Part shown: positions 25,084-33,295 of the stretch, piece by piece | How positions within the stretch are numbered: position 1 is the first letter of the stretch | How the letters are laid out: each line of letters starts with the position of its first letter | Assembly: GCA_944319935.1 (NCBI GenBank) | Contig: CALUFM010000014.1 | Location: 1-53,314 of the forward strand | DNA length: 53,314 nucleotides | Reading direction: 5' to 3' | Source of the DNA: an uncultured Prevotella sp. | Lineage (GTDB): Bacteria > Bacteroidota > Bacteroidia > Bacteroidales > Bacteroidaceae | Position numbers and translations under genes: made by a program | The notes under the pieces: generated by a model | What the model was told of the DNA's origin: nothing | Databases searched by the model: none | Seen by the model: the letters and a program-made list of their open reading frames with translations, nothing else

Positions 25084-25962
25084 ATGTTGGATATTTCAGT
25101 TGTCGTATTGACGTTTAACGAGGAAATACACATCAGGCGTTGTTTGGACAACGCAAAGAAATTCGCTAAGGAAATTTTTGTCGTTGATTCGTTCTCAACT
25201 GACAAGACGGTTGAAATAGCGAAGTCCATGGGTGCCAAGGTGTGTCAGAATAAATGGGTGAACTATTCAACACAATTCAATTGGGCGTTACGCAATCTTC
25301 CGATAACGACGGAGTGGGTGTGGAGAATGGACGCTGATGAATATTTGTCTGACGAGTTGATAGCGGAATTGGACATGCGTTTGCCTGATACGCCTGAAGG
25401 CGTCAACGCTTATACGGCCCCGTGCAGACGCATTTTCATGGGGCGTTACATAAGGCATGGCATCATTCCGCTGATATTGTTAAGACTTTTCAGGTTGAGG
25501 TTTGCCAAATGCGAAGACCGCCAGATGGACGAACATATTCAGATAACCGAGGGCGTTGTGGTTGATTTGGAAAATCCATTTTATGACGACAATCTTAACG
25601 GGCTTACCTGGTGGACGGCAAAGCACAATGGATATGCCACACGTGAAGCGGCAGACTTGCTGATGACTGAATACGGGATGATTGACAACAAGATGAATTC
25701 AGGTGCGCATGCAAATCTTGTGAGAAAGGGAAAACTGTTGTACGTGAAGTCTCCATTGTTTTTCAGGGCGTTTTTGTTCTTCTGTTACCGGTATTTTTTC
25801 CGTCTTGGATTTTTGGACGGTAAGGAAGGTTTTTTGTGGCACTTCTTGCAAGGGTGGTGGTATAGGACTCTTGCGGATGCCAAAGTTTATGAGATAAAAA
25901 AGAATTGTGGTTTTGACAAGGAACGGATAACTGAGTATGTAAAAACTGCATATTCAAAATAG
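25084..25962 (+). CDS. GT2-family glycosyltransferase (WaaE/KdtX-like)
   Basis: The 292-residue GT-A enzyme starts ISVVVLTFNEEIHIRRCLDN and has the nucleotide-binding Asp in VVDSFSTDKT and the metal-binding motif WRMDADEYL. The second half, with the acidic segment EDRQMDEHIQI and clustered basic and aromatic residues, matches the LPS-core GT2 group that includes WaaE. C-terminal hydrophobic stretches (FFRAFLFFCYRYFF) suggest membrane association. It probably adds a sugar to the repeat unit or to the lipid core. Confidence 0.88.
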   Translation: MLDISVVVLTFNEEIHIRRCLDNAKKFAKEIFVVDSFSTDKTVEIAKSMGAKVCQNKWVNYSTQFNWALRNLPITTEWVWRMDADEYLSDELIAELDMRLPDTPEGVNAYTAPCRRIFMGRYIRHGIIPLILLRLFRLRFAKCEDRQMDEHIQITEGVVVDLENPFYDDNLNGLTWWTAKHNGYATREAADLLMTEYGMIDNKMNSGAHANLVRKGKLLYVKSPLFFRAFLFFCYRYFFRLGFLDGKEGFLWHFLQGWWYRTLADAKVYEIKKNCGFDKERITEYVKTAYSK

Positions 25963-25977
25963 GCTGGTGAAAATATA

Positions 25978-26763
25978 ATGACCAAAGTTTCAATAATAAC
26001 CTCTTGTTTTAATCGGGATGCCACCATCGGCCAGACAATCGAAAGCGTGCTGGCTCAGGATTATCCCGACATTGAATATATCGTGATTGACGGGGCGAGC
26101 AGCGACTGCTCGATGGACGTGATTGGCCGCTACCGCGACGACGGCGCGTTGGCGAAAGTCGTGTCAGAGCCTGACGACGGCATGTATGAAGCCATCAACA
26201 AGGGCATACGCTTGGCCACGGGCGACATTGTGGGGCTGCTGCATTCTGACGACTTCTTTTTCAATTCGCACGTGATTTCCGACATCGTTGACATTTTCAA
26301 TTCAACGGGAGCGGACTTGGTTTACGGCAACGGCCTGTACGTTGACGCTGCGGATACGGAAAGGGTTGTGCGCAACTGGGTCAGCGGGCGTTACCGCCGC
26401 TGGAAGGTGAGGCTCGGATGGCTGCCCCTGCACCCTACGGTCTATATCCGGCGTGATGTGCTTGAGCGTTGCGGCCTGTATGACGAGAGCTACAAAATAG
26501 CTTCTGATTCAGACTTCCTCGTGCGTTATCTTTACGAGAACGACTTGCATGTGGAATACCTCAACAAGTATTTTGTGAAGATGCGCATGGGCGGGCTTTC
26601 AACCGGAGGCGCGAGCCGTGGCCGGGTGTGGGCGGAAGATGTGCGGATGTATAAGTCGCACGGCTTCTTCGGCGTGCCAGAGAAGCTGATGAAGATGGGC
26701 TGGAAGGTGCCTCAGTTCATCGACGCCAAAATCAGGAAGCGGTTTCATGATGACAGACGTTGA
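25978..26763 (+). CDS. GT2-family glycosyltransferase (WcaA-like)
   Basis: The 261-residue enzyme has a standard GT-A domain. It starts KVSIITSCFNRDATIGQTIE, with DGASSDCSMDVI and SEPDDGMYEAINKGIRLATG, a strongly conserved segment of this family. The metal-binding motif is LHSDDFFF. The end overlaps the nucleotidyltransferase gene by 17 nt, indicating translational coupling. The likely role is transfer of a sugar to the growing repeat unit. Confidence 0.9.
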   Translation: MTKVSIITSCFNRDATIGQTIESVLAQDYPDIEYIVIDGASSDCSMDVIGRYRDDGALAKVVSEPDDGMYEAINKGIRLATGDIVGLLHSDDFFFNSHVISDIVDIFNSTGADLVYGNGLYVDAADTERVVRNWVSGRYRRWKVRLGWLPLHPTVYIRRDVLERCGLYDESYKIASDSDFLVRYLYENDLHVEYLNKYFVKMRMGGLSTGGASRGRVWAEDVRMYKSHGFFGVPEKLMKMGWKVPQFIDAKIRKRFHDDRR

Positions 26764-27799
26764 GCGTGCTTTCTTCAGTCTGCTGCGCCAGGGCTTGTGG
26801 GGCGAGCGCGCGGCGTGCGGCGAAGTTGATGCCGGTGACGGTGTGCTTGAAGGCGTTTTCCGCCTTGCGTGCCGCCAGGCTGTATCAGGCATAGTGGCTG
26901 ATGGCGTTGCCGTGGCCGGGCTTCGTCCTGGGGAAGGGCTGTGGCGGCAGTGGGTGATGCAGTTGTTGCACATCGAGATGATGAACGAGCGCGTGGCCAA
27001 GTGCGGCGAGCGTCTTGTCGGGTGGCTTGCTTCTGAGGGCATAACGGCCTCAGTTTTCAAGGGGGCTTCTGTGGCTAAGTGGTATCGCAATCCGCTGCGC
27101 CGCAGTTATGGCGACATCGACTTGGTGGTTTCCCGAGGCTGGGACTTGGTTGAGCCGCTGCTGCGCCGCAAGGAGTTGCCGTTCTGTTATGAGAGCGGCG
27201 ACATTGTGGTGTCGGGCGTTGAGCCGTTCCAGATAGAGTTCCACCGCTGGCGTGAATACATTTACAACCCCTTTGCCGACGCGCGCTTGAGGCGTATGCT
27301 TGAGGCTGACGCTGGTGGAGTGGAGCTTTATGTCGCATGCCTGGTATTGCATTTGCGCCGCCATGCGCTGTCTTACGGCGTGGGTATGAAGCAGGTTTGC
27401 GACGTGGCTGTCATGATGCGCCGTGCCGGTGTTGACCGTTCGCGGCTTGAGGCTGTGTTGCGCCGCCTTGGCGCGTGGCGTTTCGGCCGTGTGTTGTTGC
27501 GCTTTGTCAGCGTTTACCTTTACGGTGAAAACGAGCTTGGCGCAAACATGGCTGCCGACAAGGACGTAGCTCTGCTTTATTCGGTGATAATGGGTGACGG
27601 CTATGAGCTTAAATTTGAGCGCGAGCGTGACGGGCGGCGCGTGGGGCGGTCGGCGGTGCGTGTGGTTGAGAATGGCTTGTTTTTCACGGGGCGCAGCTTG
27701 CGCTTGTTCCGCCTGATGCCCTCTGAAGCTTTTTTCTTTGTGTGCCGAAAAGCCGTTGACAGGTTGTTGCCTTGTGGCGGCCGTCGGCGGTGTGGATGA
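26747..27799 (+). CDS. NTP_transf_5-type nucleotidyltransferase
   Basis: The 350-residue protein fits the uncharacterised nucleotidyltransferase family often annotated NTP_transf_5 (PF14907). The core reads VFKGASVAKWYRNPLRRSYG followed by DIDLVV, with the acidic pair D123 and D125. A second conserved region is EFHRWREYIYNP. The helical half (LEADAGGVELYVACLVLHLR) resembles the family's C-terminal bundle. Members occur next to HprK-like, PqqD-like and S24/S26-type proteins around lasso-peptide loci and in polysaccharide loci, but their reaction is unknown. It overlaps the GT2 gene before it. Confidence 0.8.
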   Translation: MMTDVERAFFSLLRQGLWGERAACGEVDAGDGVLEGVFRLACRQAVSGIVADGVAVAGLRPGEGLWRQWVMQLLHIEMMNERVAKCGERLVGWLASEGITASVFKGASVAKWYRNPLRRSYGDIDLVVSRGWDLVEPLLRRKELPFCYESGDIVVSGVEPFQIEFHRWREYIYNPFADARLRRMLEADAGGVELYVACLVLHLRRHALSYGVGMKQVCDVAVMMRRAGVDRSRLEAVLRRLGAWRFGRVLLRFVSVYLYGENELGANMAADKDVALLYSVIMGDGYELKFERERDGRRVGRSAVRVVENGLFFTGRSLRLFRLMPSEAFFFVCRKAVDRLLPCGGRRRCG

Positions 27800-27840
27800 A
27801 GGATATATTGTTTAAACAATTTTTTAATAATTATGGTTTT

Positions 27841-29592
27841 ATGAAAAAGACAATGTTTTTTATCATGGCGTTGCTGCTGGCATGCGGCGGCGTCAGCGCG
27901 CAGACAGTGGTCAGCGACACGGTGCGCGGCGAGGCTACGGTTCAGCCGCAGCCTACGGACGACCACTATCGTGTTGTCACCAACAGGTTTTGGGACAACT
28001 GGTTTGTATTTGGTGAAGTAGGAGGGCACGCGTTTGCCGGCGACTACGGCAGCGTGGGCGACTTCGACGGTTTGCTCTCGCCTGATTTCAGGGTTGGTTT
28101 CGGTAAGTGGTTCACCCCTGGCATCGGTGTTAAGTTCCAGTTTGGCATGGGCAATTCAAAGGGGTACAGCAAGGAAGAGACGATGTTCGTCACTGGCGAC
28201 CAGCTCATTGCCGACGACGGCACGCCTTACTGGAAGACGAAGATGAAGTGGCTCGACTTCAGCGTCAACGCCATGTTCAACCTCTCGCGCCTGTTCTGCG
28301 GATACGAGGGCAAGGACTCAAAGAGGCTGATGAACCAGTTTATCGCTTCTGTCGGCCTCGGCGCGCTGCATCATTACGACATCGCCGCGCAGCGTAACGA
28401 GTGGAGCGGCCATTTCGAGCTGCAGTACAGCCGCTTCTTCAGCCGCAAGAAAGACCTGTCACTCGACGTAAAGGCGCACGCCACATTGTACCAGACAAAC
28501 TTCGACGCCGTTACCCTGAAGGGCACGGGCGAAGACAGCCACTGGTTCGACGCCAACGTGGGCCTCAGCGTAGGTTTGACCTACTACTTCAAGAAACGCC
28601 ATTGGGACAGGTGCTTGCAGTGCGAAGAGCCGGTTTACATCACCAACACCGTGCTGCCGGAGCCTAACTGCCCGGAGTACAAGACGATGGTGTTCTACGT
28701 CTTCTTCCCCAACAACTATTCTGGTCGTGATGACGCGCCAATCGTCAGCGGCGCGCCTGTCAACGCTGTTGACTACCTCGCTTCGGGTGTGTTCACCCAG
28801 CGCAAGTTCGCCGACACTGACGCCGTTGAGTCGGCCTTGGCGTCAGGCCGCTCTTTGTCACGCCTTGAAACAGAGGATGTGCCTACCGAAAAGGCCAACA
28901 AGTGTGAGGCTGACGGCGTGGCGCGAGGCTATGAGATGTCGTCCGCGCCAATTTCTCTCGATGTTGACGCTGCAAGCATGAACGCCTTTAAGGACAAGCA
29001 GGGATATTACTACGCCCCGATATACAGCGGCGGCAAGACATGGTATTACCGTGTTGACGACGAGACGGCCACGCAGAGCCTCATGTCTTCTGACAACTAC
29101 AAGGAAAGCACCTCTTACGGCCTGAACGCCCATTCGGGTCTTGACATGGTGAAATCTAACATGACGCTCGACGACGATGTTGACCTCTACAGCTTCGCTG
29201 ACGTTTACGCCGCGGTAGAGGGCAATGGCGGTGTGCTGGCCAACAGCACCGATGCCGCTACGGTTGCCGAGCTGAAAAACATCTTCGAGAACGGCCGCAT
29301 ACAGTTCGTTTCGGCTGAAGGCCTTGCCACCAGCCAGGACAACTATTCAGGCGACGACGCCGAGAACGTGGGCCTTGAGCGTAACAAGACCTTGGCTTAC
29401 AACCGCGCACGCACCGTCATCCAGTGGTTGAAGGACTGTGGCGTGTTCCGCAACATCGGCCGCAACTGCTTCTCGCTCAACGCCTTGACCGACCCAATCG
29501 GAGTTGTCAACGACCCAAGCACACGCGGACTGAACGCCAAGCTCAACCGCTGCGTGAAGGTGCGCATCAGCTATGTCATCGAGAAGCAATGA
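27841..29592 (+). CDS. OmpA-like outer-membrane protein
   Basis: The ATG at 27841 gives 583 residues with a clear signal peptide (KKTMFFIMALLLACGGVSAQ). Residues of about 45-265 look like an eight-stranded barrel (WFVFGEVGGHAFAGDYGSVG through VGLSVGLTYYFKKRHWDRC). The C-terminal part resembles a divergent OmpA-type peptidoglycan-binding domain (TLAYNRARTVIQWLKDCGVF). Similar proteins are common in Prevotella and Bacteroides as structural outer-membrane components. The gene follows the nucleotidyltransferase by 41 bp and ends in a strong terminator. Its part in the polysaccharide locus is not evident. Confidence 0.82.
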   Translation: MKKTMFFIMALLLACGGVSAQTVVSDTVRGEATVQPQPTDDHYRVVTNRFWDNWFVFGEVGGHAFAGDYGSVGDFDGLLSPDFRVGFGKWFTPGIGVKFQFGMGNSKGYSKEETMFVTGDQLIADDGTPYWKTKMKWLDFSVNAMFNLSRLFCGYEGKDSKRLMNQFIASVGLGALHHYDIAAQRNEWSGHFELQYSRFFSRKKDLSLDVKAHATLYQTNFDAVTLKGTGEDSHWFDANVGLSVGLTYYFKKRHWDRCLQCEEPVYITNTVLPEPNCPEYKTMVFYVFFPNNYSGRDDAPIVSGAPVNAVDYLASGVFTQRKFADTDAVESALASGRSLSRLETEDVPTEKANKCEADGVARGYEMSSAPISLDVDAASMNAFKDKQGYYYAPIYSGGKTWYYRVDDETATQSLMSSDNYKESTSYGLNAHSGLDMVKSNMTLDDDVDLYSFADVYAAVEGNGGVLANSTDAATVAELKNIFENGRIQFVSAEGLATSQDNYSGDDAENVGLERNKTLAYNRARTVIQWLKDCGVFRNIGRNCFSLNALTDPIGVVNDPSTRGLNAKLNRCVKVRISYVIEKQ

Positions 29593-29661
29593 GGCTTGCG
29601 CCGCGCCTTTGTTTAGTTTAGCTTTGCTGCAGGCGTAACAGCCTGTCATCCGGTTGAAAAG

Positions 29662-29706
29662 AATGCCCGCCAACATCTCCTGACGTTTGCGGGCATTTCC
29701 TTTTTT
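29662..29706 (+). terminator. Terminator of the OmpA-like gene
   Basis: AATGCCCGC and GCGGGCATT form a 9-bp stem with an 18-nt loop, followed by CC and a run of T. It lies 70 bp after the stop codon. Confidence 0.85.
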
Positions 29707-29765
29707 AGTAGTTAAAGTAGTTAGAGTAGTTATCGCGAGTTTCACTCGCTGAGTAGTTAAAGTCG
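29706..29765 (+). repeat. GTAGTTAAA repeat with GCGAG hairpin core
   Basis: Two or three GTAGTTA units, then TCGCGAGTTTCACTCGC (a GCGAG/CTCGC hairpin), then another GTAGTTAAAG. A mirror copy lies at 29825-29882. Confidence 0.7.
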
Positions 29766-29824
29766 TATGCTTTGTTGCAAATATCCAAAATCGCCCCTAC
29801 TTTAAATTTGCATCAATGCATTTG

Positions 29825-29882
29825 TCTTTAACTACTTAGCGAGTGAAACTCGCGATAACTCCTCTAACTCCTTTAACTCCTA
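29825..29882 (-). repeat. GTAGTTAAA repeat with GCGAG hairpin core, inverted copy
   Basis: This is the inverse of the block at 29706-29765. Between the two lies half of a GTAG-hairpin element (CCCCTAC at 29794-29800). Confidence 0.7.
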
Positions 29883-29930
29883 AATAAAAACTCGGCATGA
29901 CAGTTGTTTTTGAAAGCGGCGAAAATCGCC

Positions 29931-30014
29931 TTTTTACTGGACAGACCTGTGTGTCTGCCCAGTAAAAAGCGGAGAGGTAAAATGCAGGGCGGACACGCGG
30001 GTCCGCCCCTACGG
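29931..30014. repeat. Paired REP/BIME-like element, degenerate left end
   Basis: The left hairpin starts CTGGACAGAC instead of GTAG, and the right half ends normally in GTCCGCCCCTACGG. It belongs to the GGGCGGAC family. Confidence 0.65.
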
Positions 30015-30047
30015 CGGCTGTTTGCGATGTTTGCATCAATGCATTTG

Positions 30048-30108
30048 ACTTTAACTACTCAGCGAGTGAAACGAGCGATAACTACTCTAACTCCTTTAAC
30101 TACTAAAT
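30048..30108 (-). repeat. GTAGTTAAA repeat with variant core
   Basis: CTTTAACTACT, then AGCGAGTGAAACGAGCGATA, then ACTACTCTAACTCC. The hairpin core differs from the other copies by substitutions. Confidence 0.65.
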
Positions 30109-30151
30109 AATAACCCCCGAAAAGGTTTACAGGTCTTGTTTTTCATGATTT

Positions 30152-30332
30152 TATCTTTCATCTGTCATTTTCGGGCGTTTTGCGCTGATTGTCAGCAGGT
30201 TATGGGGTGAAAGATGCTTCGTGCATCTTTCACCGATGTTTCACAGGTGAAAGTCGGGTGAAAGATAAATGAAGCATCTTTCACCGCGCAAAATGCTGAA
30301 TGACAGGGCTTTATGTGCAAAAATGAAAGATG
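30152..30332. repeat. GTGAAAGAT array with a 12-bp hairpin
   Basis: GGTGAAAGATGC (30206-30217) and its exact complement (30223-30234) form a perfect 12-bp stem with a 5-nt loop. Further copies lie near 30246, 30258 and 30274-30285, and CTGTCAT or TGACAG words are mixed in. It resembles the array before the HTH-repeat gene. Confidence 0.65.
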
Positions 30333-30365
30333 ACAGATGTTTTGCGTGAAAAACGTCATAGTAAT

Positions 30366-30425
30366 ATGCCACCTTTTGCATTGCGGAAGGCGGCGTTTCG
30401 GGTCGTGATATATGCCCTTTTGAAG
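30366..30425. repeat. GCAAAAGGC-word repeat cluster
   Basis: CCACCTTTTGCATTGCGGAAGG and related words, part of the 1.07-kb gene-free stretch 29593-30660, which otherwise holds only the repeats listed here. Confidence 0.5.
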
Positions 30426-30469
30426 GGTAAAATGGCGTCAGTTCGGCGTAAGGCTTGTTTATTCGCAAA

Positions 30470-30559
30470 TTTAAAGTAGGGGCAGACCTGCGGGTCTGCC
30501 ATGTAAAAATCCAAATGGTAAAATGCAGGGCAGACACACGGGTCTGCCCCTACTTTAAA
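30470..30559. repeat. Paired GTAG-hairpin (REP/BIME-like) element
   Basis: TTTAAAGTAGGGGCAGAC at the left end and its exact complement at the right end flank two GGGCAGAC/GTCTGCC hairpins. The TTTAAA flank also occurs beside the half element near 29794. Confidence 0.75.
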
Positions 30560-30580
30560 CGATTTGCAACAAAGCATATG

Positions 30581-30658
30581 TCTTTAACTCCTTTAACTCC
30601 TTTAACTCCTCTAACTCCTTTAACTCCTAAAAAAGCATACTCCCTTAACTCCTCTACC
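30581..30658 (-). repeat. CTTTAACTCC tandem repeat
   Basis: Five or more CTTTAACTC(C/T) units, the inverse of GAGTTAAAG, run up to the ATG of the ABC fusion gene and so form its leader. Confidence 0.7.
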
Positions 30659-30660
30659 AA

Positions 30661-32700
30661 ATGAAAATAAATAACGACAAACTGTTTGACGAAATCGCCG
30701 ACCTGCTTGCCCGTGGGCGGGATGTCACCATAACCGTGCGCGGCGGCAGCATGAGGCCGCTGCTTGTTGACGGGCGCGACCGTGTCACTTTGCGCCGTCC
30801 GCAGCCCGGCGGCATACGCCGTGGCGACGTTGTGCTTGTGCGTGAGAGCGGCGGGGGCGGGGTAGTGCTTCACCGTGTCGTCAGGCGTAGCGGCGACAGC
30901 CTCGTGCTTCAGGGCGATGGCAACCGTGTGCAGACCGAGACGGCCGCTGTGGCCGATGTCGTGGGCGTGGCCGTTTCGTTCACCCGCCGTGGCAAGACCT
31001 GCTCTTCGCGCGCCCTTTCGTGGCGTCTGCTTTCGCTGCTGATGCTCGTTTTCGTGTCGTGGCGTCGTTTGTATATAAGGTTCAGGGTTGATGCCGGTTA
31101 CGTGCGTGGCGTGTCTGCCGGACGCCGTCGTGGCATAATGTTGAGCTGCGTGGTGGGCGTCGTGTCCGTGGCGTTGTCGTTGGCGTTCATCTATTTCACC
31201 AAGCGTGTCATCGACGTTGCCACCAGTGCGGCCGTCGGCGGCCTCGTTGCCGGCATAGCCGTGCTTGGCGCGCTCATCGTGGCGCAGCTCTTGTGCGATG
31301 TCGTGGCCTCGTTCGTAAGCGTGCGCTTGCAGCTTGGTGTGGGCAACGCCCTGCGCCACAGGCTGCTCGTCCGTTTGCTGCAGAGCCGCTGGAGCATGTT
31401 GGCTCGCTTCCATACGGGCGACATTGTCAACCGTGTCGAGCGCGATGCCTCATCGGTGGTCGGACTGCTCACGGTGTCGCTGCCCTCAATGGTCGTCACC
31501 GCCGTGCAGCTTGTGGCCGCCTTGGCCTTTTTCTGCTGGCTTGACGCCTGGCTGCCGTGGCTCGTCCTCGCCGTGCTTGTGGTGCTGCTGCCGTTGGGCA
31601 GGGTGTATGTGGGCAAGATGTACGGGTACACGCGCCAAATACGCCAGAGCGACAGCCGCATACAGGCCGTGATACAGGAGAGCCTGCAGCAGCACACCGT
31701 AGTCAAGGCTCTTGAGCAGGGCGCGGGGCGCGTTGGCGCGCTCGACGGCCATCAGGCTGCGCTCTACCGCCAGTTCATGCGGCGCACGCGCTTCTCCGTG
31801 GCGTCGCGCTCTGTTGTCTCGGCGGCGTTCGCCCTGGGTTATCTTGCCGTCTTCGCTTGGGGGGCTTACCGCCTGAGCGTAGGCGACATTACCTTCGGCA
31901 CGATGGCGGCCTTCCTGCAGCTTGTGGGCAAGGTGCAGCAGCCCGTGCTTGACCTTGCGCGCATGTTGCCGTCGCTTGTCGAGGTGTTTACAGCCGTTGA
32001 CCGTCTGCGTGAAATCGAGGAGATGCCTTCAGAGGACACGTCGCGCCGCAAGCTGTTCGCCGCCGTGCCCGACGTTGTGTTCAGCGACGTCACCTTCGGA
32101 TATTCCGGCGGCGGCCGGCCGGTGTTGAGCCGCTTCACCCACACTTTCCGCGCCGGCACAAGCACCGCCGTGGTGGGGCACACCGGCCGTGGCAAGACCA
32201 CCCTTATCCGCCTGCTCCTCGCCCTCGTCAGTCCGCAGCAGGGGCGCGCTTGGCTTGACGACGGCAAGAGCCGCGCCGAGCTTTCCGCCGACACCCGCTG
32301 CAACTTCACCTACGTGCCGCAGGGCAACACGCTGTTCAGCGGCACCATACGTGACAACCTCTTGATGGGCGACCCTGACGCTACTGACGACGACATGCGC
32401 CGCGCCCTGCGCGCTGCCGAGGCCGACTTCGTGTTCGCCATGCCCGGCGCGCTCGACGCCGCCCTGGGCGAGCAGGGCAGCGGACTTAGCGAGGGTCAGG
32501 CGCAGCGCGTAGCAATAGCGCGCGCCCTGCTGCGCCCCGGCAACATCCTGCTCTTCGACGAGGCCACCTCCGCCTTGGACGTTGACACGGAGCGTCGCCT
32601 CCTGCTCAACCTCCGCACTCATTGCGCCGGCAAGACCATCATCTTCGTCACCCACCACAAGGCCGTAGCCGCCGCCTGCGACGCCGTGCTGCGGCTTTAG
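30661..32700 (+). CDS. Signal-peptidase-like domain fused to an ABC exporter
   Basis: The 679-residue protein joins two parts. Residues 1-110 resemble an S24/S26 signal peptidase of the Ser-His-Asp kind: GGSMRPLL with S30, LHRVVRR with H71, and LQGDGN with D86. From about residue 115 there is an exporter-type membrane domain of about six segments. A complete ATPase domain follows: Walker A VGHTGRGKTT near 505-514, signature LSEGQAQR near 609, Walker B ILLFDEATSALD near 630, and the H-loop VTHH. This suggests cleavage and export of a peptide by one polypeptide. In related loci the peptidase and transporter are separate genes. A PqqD-like gene converges on it, ending 11 bp away. Confidence 0.85.
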   Translation: MKINNDKLFDEIADLLARGRDVTITVRGGSMRPLLVDGRDRVTLRRPQPGGIRRGDVVLVRESGGGGVVLHRVVRRSGDSLVLQGDGNRVQTETAAVADVVGVAVSFTRRGKTCSSRALSWRLLSLLMLVFVSWRRLYIRFRVDAGYVRGVSAGRRRGIMLSCVVGVVSVALSLAFIYFTKRVIDVATSAAVGGLVAGIAVLGALIVAQLLCDVVASFVSVRLQLGVGNALRHRLLVRLLQSRWSMLARFHTGDIVNRVERDASSVVGLLTVSLPSMVVTAVQLVAALAFFCWLDAWLPWLVLAVLVVLLPLGRVYVGKMYGYTRQIRQSDSRIQAVIQESLQQHTVVKALEQGAGRVGALDGHQAALYRQFMRRTRFSVASRSVVSAAFALGYLAVFAWGAYRLSVGDITFGTMAAFLQLVGKVQQPVLDLARMLPSLVEVFTAVDRLREIEEMPSEDTSRRKLFAAVPDVVFSDVTFGYSGGGRPVLSRFTHTFRAGTSTAVVGHTGRGKTTLIRLLLALVSPQQGRAWLDDGKSRAELSADTRCNFTYVPQGNTLFSGTIRDNLLMGDPDATDDDMRRALRAAEADFVFAMPGALDAALGEQGSGLSEGQAQRVAIARALLRPGNILLFDEATSALDVDTERRLLLNLRTHCAGKTIIFVTHHKAVAAACDAVLRL

Positions 32701-32711
32701 CCCGACGGCCG

Positions 32712-32990
32712 TCAGTCGCTTATGGTGACAAGTCCCTTAGCACTCATCGCCGTAAGCAGGTCGCTGATGTCGGCAAGAGCCTGGTCTACAGTTACGTCAT
32801 ACTCGGCGGCGAGCCGCGCCGCAAGTTCCTCAGCCGTGCAGACGCCCTCCTGCATGGCTTTTATTATGCTTACGGCGGTGTCGTTCAGCATCTCCATTTT
32901 CGAGAAGTCTACCTCTCCGCTTGCGTCTATCAGCACGTGTTCGCCCGCAATGTTCCTTACCTGCAGACCGTCTTTTATCTTTGCTTTCAT
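32712..32990 (-). CDS. PqqD-like peptide-chaperone protein
   Basis: The 92-residue protein matches the PqqD family, the RiPP-recognition fold that binds the leader of a ribosomal peptide. It begins with short beta strands (DGLQVRNIAGEHVLIDA) and the motif MEMLNDTAVSIIKAMQEGVC. A winged-helix part follows (TAEELAARLAAEYDVTVDQA) and it ends LLTAMSAKGLVTI. It is convergent with the peptidase-ABC fusion and on the same strand as the YxxP peptide gene. A hairpin lies 18 bp before its start. Its peptide partner is unproven. Confidence 0.85.
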   Translation of the reverse strand: MKAKIKDGLQVRNIAGEHVLIDASGEVDFSKMEMLNDTAVSIIKAMQEGVCTAEELAARLAAEYDVTVDQALADISDLLTAMSAKGLVTISD

Positions 32991-33008
32991 CTGATAATGT
33001 GTTTATAC

Positions 33009-33044
33009 AAAGAAAGCTGCGTTGTTTTCAGCGCAGCTTTCTTT
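33009..33044 (-). terminator. Strong bidirectional hairpin upstream of the PqqD-like gene
   Basis: A 13-bp perfect stem (AAAGAAAGCTGCG and its complement) with a 10-nt loop lies 18 bp before the start of the PqqD-like gene. It could end the leftward fimbrillin transcript, or attenuate the PqqD-like gene. Confidence 0.65.
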
Positions 33045-33132
33045 TGTATTCATGTTATGAAAAAGAATTTATTTTATTGATTGTCATTTGTTGTCCGTAA
33101 AAGAGAGTGTATCAAAACAGCAACCCGTCGCT

Positions 33133-33249
33133 ATTGTAGGGACATAATTCATTATGTCCGCACATTTCATAGAAATGTATTTTATTAAAATAAACTACTT
33201 ATACGCCCCTTACGTGGCGTGCGGACATAATGAATTATGTCCCTACAAT
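33133..33249. repeat. Paired GTAG-hairpin (REP/BIME-like) element, GGACATAAT family
   Basis: A perfect 31-bp inverted repeat (33133-33163 and 33219-33249) surrounds a 55-bp AT-rich core. Each arm is ATTGTAG followed by GGACATAAT-TC-ATTATGTCC. The architecture is the same as at 22576-22668, with a different hairpin sequence. Together with the hairpin at 33009 it fills the 305-bp gap 32991-33295. Confidence 0.8.
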
Positions 33250-33295
33250 GGGTGTTATAGCATTTCAGAACGCTCTCATAAATCATGAATAAGTA

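Noticed and set aside
30455..30664. Open frame of 69 codons with VGADLRVC and repeated TPL
   Set aside because: It is the translation of a REP-like hairpin followed by CTTTAACTCC repeats, a known kind of false gene.
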